A stretch of 64,000 bases of DNA, from NCBI GenBank assembly GCA_964017235.1, contig OZ024931.1, positions 141,238,033-141,302,032 on the forward strand, given 5' to 3'. Shown piece after piece: positions 54,975 to 64,000 of the stretch (within the stretch, counting starts at the first letter, position 1; each line of letters begins with the position of its first letter). The notes under the pieces are model-generated. The model did no database searches and had not been told where the DNA came from. It was given only the letters and a program-made list of their open reading frames with translations. The position numbers and the translations under genes are program-made. This DNA is from Sabellastarte sp. h YS-2021 (lineage: Eukaryota; Annelida; Polychaeta; Sabellida; Sabellidae).

Positions 54975-56053
54975 GTTACACCCAATCTGTGAAATTGCCC
55001 ATTTTGTGAAATAGGCCAAACTTTTGTCTATTTCATGAAATAGTCAATTTATTCAATTGGAGCTTGCCCATTTCATGAAATGTGCAATCTTATGTATGAA
55101 AATATAATTTTCATGCATAAACGAAGGAAACAGGGAAACCTCTGCCAATATCTTTGAAAGAAACTTCCTATTCTGTAAAAAAGTTCAATAAATATATGAC
55201 AAACATTGAAACTGTTATTTCAAAAGAAAAAAGGTAAATAGATTTTGTTTTTCTGTTTTTATTGTGTCTTTTTAAATATGTTAAGTTTTGTTTGATAGTT
55301 ATATGGATTCAACTAAAATATTACACAGTTAAAGATAGCATTAATAAAATATCTATTTTTAAGTTTAACTTATTTACACAACTTACAATTTTAAAATATT
55401 TATGTCACTAAAATCTGAAATAAAAGCACTCATTATTCAATGTACATTCTTTGATCTTAGATCAAAAGCTAAACTGTAAATTGGGTATCCTAGTTAATGA
55501 AAAAAAAACTGGAACTGGCCCTCTAGAAACACAGATCCTGAGGTGTGGTTACAATTGGAATATGTGGCAACAAAGGTGTAGCACAAATTACAGGACAATA
55601 TTCTATGACTTGTAAATTACAATCATTGAAGATGCTTTTTATTTAGTGTATACAATAAATATATGTTTAATGTGTATTTGATGTTTGAGTTGAAAAAATA
55701 TGTTTTTATTTGAATAGCAGAATGACTAATTTTGTGAAATATATTTTGTGTTAATGGAAGTGTAACAGCATGGTTAATCCTTTTAGCAGTAAAGTACATT
55801 GTAGTTTATAAAAATATGAAAATAAAGTGTGAAATAGTGTTCATGGTAACATTTAAACAATAAATACTTTTATGCATGAAAATTTATTTTTCATACATGG
55901 TATTGCCAGTTTTATTCATTTCACAAATTGGGCAAGGAAATTCTGGATCAATTGCCTATGTCATGAAATGGGAAAGTCAGTTGCCTATTTCGCGAAATGG
56001 GCAAAATTGTTGCCTATTTCATGAAATGGGCAATTTCACAGATTGGACGTAAC
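54975..56053. mobile_element. 1.08-kb foldback element inside the 3' LTR
   Basis: The left GTTACACCCAATCTGTGAAA, TTGCCCATTTTGTGAAATAG and the inverted right GTTACGTCCAATCTGTGAAA, TTGCCCATTTCATGAAATAG match closely. GCCCATTTCATGAAAT recurs at least six times in direct and inverted form within 200 bp of each end. LTR sequence resumes on both sides (ATATATAT / ATATATGTA). No coding capacity; superfamily unknown, target probably an AT dinucleotide tract. Confidence 0.85.
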
Positions 56054-56753
56054 ACATATATGTATTTATGTATATGTATTAACATTTAAGGTAATGGAGT
56101 TATTGATTTTTGTGTTGTATCACATTGATGTTGTGTGTGTGTTGATCTATTTATCGACTGGGGACATCCTTCTGATAACCTCAGTGATTATATATGTAGA
56201 TTTGGGGAAACCCAATTACCAGTAGTCTCTAGAACTTCCTTGGGGAATCTGGTGACAGATGTTTCTTTCAAGTTAGTTCTATAACATTCTATTGGCTTCT
56301 CTATATAAGCTTCTGGCCCTTGCCATAACCATATAAGGACTGTAGACCGCTGTATTCGATGGCTATAAGGAAGGCACTCTGTGTTTTAAAAGTACTTCTG
56401 TTGTTAACTTTTGGTAGAGCGAACTTTCTATAGTGTCTGGATAGATTTGCTGTACTTTGGATACTTTTTATCTCTGCATGCAGTATGTGGTTGTACCAGA
56501 GAGTGGATTTACTGCATTTTTGACATTTTCCATATCTTGGAGCGGACAGTACACTTATGCAAACTCTGAGAATATTTCCATACAGACATTTTTGTGTCAT
56601 TGGATATCGAAAGAATCACAGGATAAGAACGTGTTATCAGACATTGAACAGATCACAGGATACAGATATCTGTGTATTGGTGGACATTGGACAGATCACA
56701 GGACAGATCACAGGTCGCATCACAGGACAGACTGCTCAATACAGTAGACGAAC

Positions 56754-58506
56754 TTAAAGGTCATAGGCAGCATTTTAAGAACAATTCTCAATAGACACAC
56801 ATAGATGTGAAACTTCAATTTTAGTAAGAATAAGATGCGTCTGGACAAGGTTACATGCTATATTCAACCATTTTCTGTCAGTTTTTTCAAGCTTTTTACA
56901 ACTGTCGCCATTATTTTTCACTCGATAACTTTCGTAGAAAATACTAGCCTTGACGTCACAGGTTCATTAGTTTGTAAACAAACTGCCGTAGTAAGCTATT
57001 TCATGTACAAACATATTTATTTTCTGTGTGTTGAAATGTTTTTTTGTTGATATAATACATCAGCCTGGCATAGTAAATTAAAAATTAGCCTTGATAAGAT
57101 TGTTTGTATTTTTCCAAATAAAAATATATATATTTGAAGAGGAAATATAGTTAAACTGCCTTTCCATGTATCTATCAAGATTTTCAAAAGTACGCATTTT
57201 TTAGTGTTTTTGAATGCAATTTATTTGTTATGCTATAATATATCAGTGTGTAAGAATGAACTACACAAATAGTCTTTGGAGACCTTTATATTACTCTCAT
57301 ATTAAAACTTATATGTTTAGGGAAGTAGGAACAAGTTTTATAAATAACATATGTAAATGTACATATATGCTGGACCATTTTTATGATAAATTTGAATAGA
57401 TTTTTCCGTGCTTTAAAAACTTATCTTACCACAAAATAATCATTAAATAAACATTGAATCAATGTATGAGAGATTGGGCCCATGCAAGGATATGCAATGT
57501 TCAAACTGTAGCCAGACCCATTGCAAGACTTTCAACCACAAAACCTATAAATATATCTGAATGTGCAGATATTGTTACAACCTCAGGTATTTTTTAGGCA
57601 ATGTTTAAACTATATGAATGGTTAGCCTTTACACAAGCTATCTACATAACTGAAATTTACTTACAAATACCTTAAAAGGTGTAATTAAAGAGTACTGTCA
57701 CTGATTGTTGCCTCTGACACCAATATATGTCTAAATATGTTGCATTAAATCCAAATAAATTCAATCCAGTTCTATTTACAATAATGCTGAGTGCAGTCTT
57801 GGCCAGATCTGTCCAAATTATTTTAAAAGTTCAGTTTGACATTAATGTTGCTACAGCTCATAGAATATTCAATAAAGTGTTTTCTTATATTATAGAATTT
57901 TACTGGTTTAGTACTTTCAGACAAAGCCAAATGTAAGCTTTTGAATTGATACATGTACATTTGCAACATTTTGTTCTTATAATTTGAGTCTTTATCAAGA
58001 CTGTGAAAGTTATTTAGCATAGAAAGAAAGTGAGAAATTCCAAGTTAGACAAGTGCACACATATTTCTTACGCTGGCTGACTTTTATCTAAGTGTTTACA
58101 TTAACTGAGATGGTTGTAAAACCCGGAGAAAAATGAGGTGACAGCTGGTAAAAAGCAGCAACATGTGAATAAATAAGATTGATGAGCTGTTTTTGCTTCT
58201 ATGTAAACTAAAACTTTAAGAAAAGAAAAGAATTTACATCAACTTAATTTGCTCAGTGTGTATTTATATGTTTATCTTAAACCTAAACAATCTTCGCTAT
58301 GAACATGTGACGTCATCAATCATCATCTACGAGGAAAAACAACATGTCGGTATTTCACAGCACTCGGGATTTTTACTATTTAGATTGTCATTTGTGACTA
58401 CCATATATTTCTTAAAAACAACCAGAGTTTCCATTTCATTAAGCATTTTTCCATTTAACAAAGGTAAATCACAGTTTCCATGAAAAAGGCTGCCTATGAC
58501 CTTTAA
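56754..58506. mobile_element. 1.75-kb TTAA-target DNA element inside the 3' LTR
   Basis: The target duplication TTAA (56,754-56,757 and 58,503-58,506) encloses termini AGGTCATAGGCAGCATTTT and, inverted, AGGTCATAGGCAGCCTTTTT. LTR sequence resumes after it (TGGCCAGGTGAGATTGGTTT ... ATTGCTACCGTTCTTGCCCG). TTAA duplication is the rule for piggyBac and Kolobok elements; the AGG start favours Kolobok. Open frames are short and unrecognised, so it looks non-autonomous. Confidence 0.85.
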
Positions 58507-58639
58507 CTGTCAGTTACAGTGGCCAGGTGAGATTGGTTTATTGTTGTGTCATTGAATGTCATTAAACTTTTTGTCTTTTCCTGTTGCAACTTAAATACAA
58601 CCGGTAATTGCTACCGTTCTTGCCCGTGACCATAACACA

Positions 58640-60185
58640 AACTTTTTAATGAAATAAGTAAATATTAGGGTACAGATTTCCATGAGGGTTCCTTATAATA
58701 TTTAAAAATAAAAATACTGCTTGATGAAATTTATCGATAGCATTAAGATTCAGATGCCTGATTTGTAACCCCTCCTTACAAGATTTAAGCACAAAGAATA
58801 TGATCTACTTAAGAGTGGGTCTTTAGGCCAAAATAAACACATATTTTCATTCAATTTGTGTCTTTCCAGTATGCAATCCTGTTTATTGTATCCAGGGGCA
58901 ACATACAGGTAATACATATGTTGCCCATTTCTCAGTGTAATAATTGTCTTTGGACAAAAAGGAGACCAAAAACTTTATGTTAATTGCTTCTCACCCAAAC
59001 TTGCTAGAAGTTTTTGTATTGGTATCTAATTAACCTGAAACTTAAATTTAAATTACAACTTACAGGAGTTCATTATACCACCAACATTCTAAACTAAGGG
59101 AAGATAGTTTCTGAAAAAAATATCAGGGTTGGCTTTTTCTTTAAAAGTTATACAAAACCCATACATGACACAAACGACATCAGGACTTGGTGAAAGTCTA
59201 CTTCCCCAATAACTTTTGATTGATGTGTATGATTTTTCAGTTTCATAATGTCACTTCTTCTTTCATTAAAGTCAGTAAAGGTCTAAATCATTGAAGTGGC
59301 ACAATTAGTACAGCAGAACTATTTGAGAACTTACTGCCTGAAAATACTGCATGAAAATAGTTTATATAAGCTTGACCTTAAACGCCCTCCCATTTATGAA
59401 ATATTTCTCAAGGAAATGGTTGGTTCTGAAAATTTATTCCGTTGTTGATTATTTTACATTGGATGTTTACTGTTATAAATGATTCTACATGTATATGCTA
59501 ACTGATTTGCACAGTAACTTTCAAAACATATAATTTATAAATACATTTAAAACATTGAGGGAGAATATGAAGGCTAATCAGGCCTCATTTGTGAAAAGTT
59601 ATTCTTCGATTACTTGAATGTTAAATATTTGAAGAAGCATATAATATTATCTACAGTTAGTAAACATGGAAATACAAATACTATTCTTAAAATTATTTGA
59701 GTATTTTGTTATAATTTGCAAATGCAAATAAAGAAGCATTAGCTACAGTTTGAAATATTTACAAATAAAGAAAGCGTACTGGCAATAAAATGTGCCTAGT
59801 TGTCATAAAAATGTCTCATAACTTTGCAGTATATTTTGTAACACCAATTTTCAAAAATACTTTTACCGATGAGTAAAAAAACATAAGTTCTTCTCATCAA
59901 CTCATTTTACATGCTTGCAGCTCCACAGTTTCTTTGTGTAATCAAGTTGCAGATGTGTAAAACTACATGAATTATGGCCATATTCTGATGCAAAGTTTAA
60001 ATTCACTATATGTGGCAAAAGTGAATTCAGACAAATTAGATATTCAATATTAATATATCATGCAAATTATAAAAAAGAATCTAAAAAGGTATTGGCATAT
60101 ATTTAATATTAATATAATTTTTTTTGTAAAATGACATTGATTTTATTGCTAAGACCTCCTTCCAGAGGTAATCTCTCTTTACCTA
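58640..60185. other. Stretch without recognisable features
   Basis: AT-rich, no coding or repeat family recognised. Confidence 0.45.
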
Positions 60186-60189
60186 CTGA

Positions 60190-62420
60190 AATTTATCTTG
60201 TTCAATATACCTTAATTTTTTTCATGCGCAAACCATTTTTTTTAATTTTAGAAAGTAATTTAATTAATTGTACTTATGTTTTACATTTAAGAATTTTCAA
60301 ATGGTTTTGCTAATCATAAATTTAAAGGGAAGAAAAATCAACCACAATGTGAAAAAAGTTTAAATAGTCTTAATATTTTTTAACATAATGGTGTGGTGAA
60401 TTTCCTTTTATACAACATCAGTTATGCCTCTTAATAATATCTCAGCATACCTTTCTTTATTCTTGAATATCAATACACAGTACTTCACATGAATTTGCGA
60501 GGCAAGATATGAACACACATATCTAAACCTGTTGTCAGAAGTAATGGTGAACATCTGGTTTAATTACATAATTCTATTAAAGTGTTCCAAGACAAATGTA
60601 ATAAGCTTTTAACTTCTGAGATCATACCAACATTTTCTTTTTTATTTCAATATTTTGAGAAGATAATTTAATGTCTAAACTATCATTTTTATAGCGTAAA
60701 TCAGAATATTTCCTTACCTTTTTGATACTTCACAATATGTGTTTCATGCACCAGCCACTGATAGCAATGCAACAGTAAAGAAATTCAAAGTTACAGAACA
60801 CAACATTGAAAAGTTTCAATAATCTTTTCATTTTCTAACATGTGTAAGACATTCCTTTTTGACACTATCAGTTATTCATTTTCATGAATATATCTTCATT
60901 CATTACGAAGGGTTTGATTATCACATATACAGTTTTTCACTCAGAAGTTGACAACATAAATTCAACAGCAGGAGACCAGCATCAGCAGTGTTCAGTTATA
61001 TAGATCCCTGCTTGTAATGCAAGTTGTTTGTAAAAGATACACACTTATATATACCCTTGTGGAAATATTGCGTTCTGACGCATGCATTGACCTACTTGAC
61101 AATAACAATTTTTAGTTGACACACCACCACATAAAGGAAATTAAGACATTTCTATTAATAGAAATAAACTTTCATTATCTCAACATGTTTCTTCCTTTAT
61201 ATTTCAGCATTTTAAGAAGAGAATTTAATGTCTTCAAGACCGTTTTGTGTTTGAGCTTTATATTAAGGCATTCATTAATCTTTTTGAGAATTCCAAATCT
61301 GCGATTTATGCACCAGCTACCGATAAAGACCAAAGGGAAGGGAAGTCAAACAAAACATGCAATTTTCAAATAATCTGTACATTTTGTTACACGAGTAAGG
61401 AATTCTTTTGATATAGAATTAACTACGTACTTTCATATTGATCACAGTGTTTTACACAGAAATAGGCAAAGAACAGGCAAGAGACATGTCTAGTCACAAG
61501 AAATTCTTTTGGATCACTCGTGACCTGGATACACAATTGTGTAAGCCTTATTTGGAAATACTGACTTCTGGTGCTTGTACAAAACAGTTGGTTGGCAGGT
61601 GTATAACTGGTTTTGTTCGACACACTTATTATGCATACACAAACACGTTTGAGAACATCAATTTCGTTTCAACGTATCTTCAACGAAAATTGAAACTAAG
61701 ATGCTTTTAATATTAGCTATAAATTTTTCAACTGATAGCATTTTTCCACAATCATTTTCAACCTTTTTATTTCTAAATTTTAAGAAAAGGGTTTGCACTG
61801 TTTGCAGGATGTTTTGCAGTTCTTACCATCAAAACATTTCCTCCCATTTTTAAGATTTCAGAATGTGTTTCATGCACCAGATACCAATGCCATTCAAAAG
61901 GTAAGGAAATAAAACAACATGAGAAAGTTTGTGAAGTCTTTATATTTTGAAACATGTGTATGCCATTAGTTTTATGCATTTTCATAAATATATGTTCTTG
62001 CCTTACAAAGTTTTTGAATTTCAAATACCAAGTATTTTATACAAAAGATGTTAATAGAATTTGCAAATCAAGATACTTATGTAAAGGATGTTCAATCTTG
62101 TAGATCCCTACTGCAAATAAAGTTATTTAACCTAGATACATTCATATATAGGCTTTTGTTGGATATACTAAATTCTTAAAGCTGCAAGAACATCCATGAC
62201 AATATAAATTTATATTTAAAGCACCCTATAGAATACCAAAATTGACATATCTTTTATTAGCTAGAAAATTTTCCACCCTTTCACGTCAATAATTAAGAAG
62301 GAAATTTAATATCTCCGTCATGCTATTTGTGATCATTGTTGAGATAAAACATTCATGCCAGTAGTAAACTAGGTGCCACACCAGTTACATGATCACTATT
62401 GGCTATTTGTAAATCAGCTG
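60190..62420. repeat. Diverged tandem repeat, unit about 560 bp, about four units
   Basis: TTTTGAGAAGATAATTTAAT (60,650), TTTTAAGAAGAGAATTTAAT (61,206), TTTTAAGAAAAGGGTTTGCA (61,777) and ATTAAGAAGGAAATTTAATA (62,291) mark unit starts, spaced about 556, 571 and 515 bp. Each unit continues with GTGTTTCATGCACCAGCYAC (60,745; 61,305; 61,870) and later TATATAGATCCCTGCTTG or TGTAGATCCCTACTGCAAAT. Divergence between units is high. No coding capacity. Confidence 0.7.
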
Positions 62421-63489
62421 TAAAAGGACTAAATACCTTCAATACCAAGTTCACAACTCAACATATGATCTGATTAGCCCTAACCCTGACCCCAATGTAT
62501 GATCTAACCCCAGGTATGTAATCCTAACTATTAACTTTAACCCCAATATCTACAATATATGACCTGGTATCAAGTGTGTAACCCCAATAATGTTCCAGAA
62601 ATTTATGATCTTGTAGTGTCTATAAGGGTCAAATCTCGTATCCAGAAATACATACAACTTGAAGTATTTAATTAAACTCAAATTATTTGTAGTGATAAGT
62701 TTACCATCCAAGATTATGATCTCAACAACCCTGCCACAACTATGTAATATATTGAAATATCTATGTATACTTGATAACAACCTATATCCAAAGCATAATA
62801 ATAATCATCTTAGGAAATCGCCTCAGGCTATCTGAATATTTACCATCAAAGTAATTATATATAATTATAACTTAACCTCTTAAACCACTGAAGTCACATG
62901 ATGCTTACATAATATTTACTACAGGGCAACTTAGAAAAACAATTTATAACTATCATGAACCAGATAGAGAACATATGGACATTATACCACACTACACACT
63001 CTAGGACTATCTATGTAAATGAAAAAGTGGATTTTCTCACTCGCTATTTATGGGATCCAAACGCAAATTGACCTTCCTTGACCTAATTAGGCACTTGACC
63101 AAGGAATTAATATGCATTTCATTTGGATCCCATCTTGGACCTAATCAGCTGTTTTTGTTTATAAAATGTTGTATTTAATAAATCACTCTCATAACCTTCT
63201 TTCTCAATATATATATATAAAATAATAACTCTTTACTCTGAGAAAAATTTTGAATGCAACATCGTAATATCTGTAGAAAATATGTTTACCAATTTACAGA
63301 TATTGAAATAGATAAATAGGCTGGTTCCACGAACACACAATCGGAATCCATGCTCAATATTGGATGCAATCTTATTTTCTATCTATATAAACAGTCTCAG
63401 GAGATTTTGGGTTTGTTTTATATTTGTTGGATGTTGTTATTACCACTATCCACGACACTTTGTTAATATTATGAAAATTTTTCTTCATC
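62421..63489. other. Gene-free stretch with one hairpin (63,049-63,132)
   Basis: TGGGATCCAAACGCAAATTG and its inverted partner CATTTCATTTGGATCCCA form an imperfect stem around a CCTTGACCTAATTAGGC centre. CCAGGT/CCCAATG-type short repeats near 62,470-62,590 (AACCCC...GTATGTAATCC) are degraded. Nothing coding was recognised. Confidence 0.5.
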
Positions 63490-63990
63490 ATGTTATTCAA
63501 TCTTTCAAGAAACATCAAAATGAATCCAACCATACCACCAAGGCATTATATATGTAGGTATTGTGGATGGGATATGATTACTAACTCTAATGTGGAGTAT
63601 CACCAAAGAGTATGTCTGTTATCTGACAAAAGAAGTCAGGAAATCTGCAAAATATGTGCAAAGAAGTTCAACACCTCAGAGGAACTCAAGTTTCACCTGA
63701 AGAAATGTGGCAAGTACCAATGTTATAAATATGACCTGCCTTTTTTGACTGCTACAGCTTTGAATTCTCATATTATTTCTTATCACCATAACAGTGATAA
63801 TATCAACACCAGGATATATGTATACTCTCAGTGTAAGAAGAATTGTACTAGTAGACGAGATCTATACAACCATAGAATGAACCAACATGGGGGAATGATG
63901 ACAATGATCCTGATGATATTACAGACTATATCCAGAATGAAGAAAATGAAAACATTTGAGAGGTTTATATCACCAATAGGAATCATATAA
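63490..63990 (+). CDS. C2H2 zinc-finger reading frame, possible start of a Polinton-type polymerase gene (partial)
   Basis: An in-frame ATG at 63,520 (MNPTIPPRHYICRYCGW) is the likelier start. Fingers: YICRYCGWDMITNSNVEYHQ with RVC, EICKICAKKFNTSEELKFHL with KKC, then two less regular ones ending NSHIISYHH and NHRMNQHGG. Beyond about 63,890 another frame gives an acidic NDDNDPDDITDYIQNEENEN followed by YITNRNHIMNY. I have seen that arrangement, fingers plus acidic linker plus TNRNHI, at the start of long protein-primed DNA polymerases of Polinton/Maverick-type elements. This is memory-based and the gene leaves the window, so the assignment is tentative. A host zinc-finger gene is the alternative. 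Confidence 0.45.
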   Translation: MLFNLSRNIKMNPTIPPRHYICRYCGWDMITNSNVEYHQRVCLLSDKRSQEICKICAKKFNTSEELKFHLKKCGKYQCYKYDLPFLTATALNSHIISYHHNSDNINTRIYVYSQCKKNCTSRRDLYNHRMNQHGGMMTMILMILQTISRMKKMKTFERFISPIGII

Positions 63991-64000
63991 TGAATTATCA

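Larger units (their letters stand above)
50585..58636 (+). mobile_element. Gmr1-like Ty3/Gypsy LTR element, fossil
   Basis: The 5' LTR 50,585-about 51,140 and a 3' LTR from 54,914 share TGTCACAYATATARGCACTG, TTTGGGGAAACCCAATTACC, AGTAGTCTCTAGAACTTCC and ...ATTGCTACCGT. The primer site TTGGGGGCTCATCCGGGATT (51,145-51,164) matches the tRNA-Pro type with one change. Parts in order: gag with a long Lys/Glu coiled coil and a CCHC knuckle, protease, integrase, RNase H, then a purine-rich AAGGTGGAGG before the 3' LTR. Integrase before RNase H is the Gmr1 arrangement. No RT was recognised. Broken in ten or more places and hit by three later insertions. Confidence 0.82.

Overview
This window is AT-rich eukaryotic DNA made almost entirely of transposable elements and satellite-like repeats. 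No complete host gene, rRNA, tRNA gene or CRISPR array could be supported. DIRS/Ngaro-like tyrosine-recombinase retroelements, a Gmr1-like Ty3/Gypsy element, an env-bearing Ty3/Gypsy element, PIF/Harbinger, hAT and pogo DNA transposons, a tRNA-derived SINE and arrays rich in GGTCAAGGTCA-type motifs together suggest a marine invertebrate, perhaps a mollusc. That is inference from the mobile-element profile; no host marker gene was found.

Layout. 0-4.9 kb: a LINE 3' end, a DIRS-like recombinase relic, short diverged repeats and foldback MITEs. 4.9-8.9 kb: a YR retroelement relic (RT, RNase H, tyrosine recombinase) hit by three non-autonomous DNA transposons, one a hAT MITE with an 8-bp target duplication. 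9.4-12.35 kb: three different tandem-repeat families in a row. 12.4-16.5 kb: a 3.78-kb PIF/Harbinger element (transposase on +, MADF-like protein on -) sitting inside a second hAT MITE, which itself cuts an exon-like reading frame on the minus strand. 17.7-20.5 kb: a second copy of the 11.4-12.3 kb repeat family, a SINE and an LTR fragment. 21.3-25.6 kb: a LINE 3' end, a palindromic MITE, a SINE and another tandem array.

25.6-45.4 kb: a minus-strand DIRS-like element split by the largest feature, a 16.8-kb LTR element at 26,910-43,715. That element has nearly identical LTRs and a 5-bp GTAGG target duplication. It carries gag, protease, RT-RNase H and integrase, then a class-I fusion-type env region, then two further 3' reading-frame regions: one membrane-type and one carrying a textbook RING-H2 finger. 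It is broken in gag-pol but relatively young by LTR comparison. A RING-finger reading frame in an env-bearing Ty3/Gypsy element is the most unusual observation here.

45.4-64 kb: a MITE, a decayed pogo/Tigger transposase, and a Gmr1-like LTR element (integrase before RNase H, tRNA-Pro-like primer site) whose 3' LTR holds two nested DNA elements, one of them a 1.75-kb element flanked by TTAA. Next come a quiet stretch containing a roughly 560-bp diverged tandem repeat, then at the right edge the start of a zinc-finger reading frame that may belong to a Polinton-type element running off the window.

Six copies of one tRNA-derived SINE family (three with clear 14-15 bp target duplications) tie the regions together and give a relative insertion order: the DIRS-like and Gypsy elements were there first, and SINEs and MITEs were added later.
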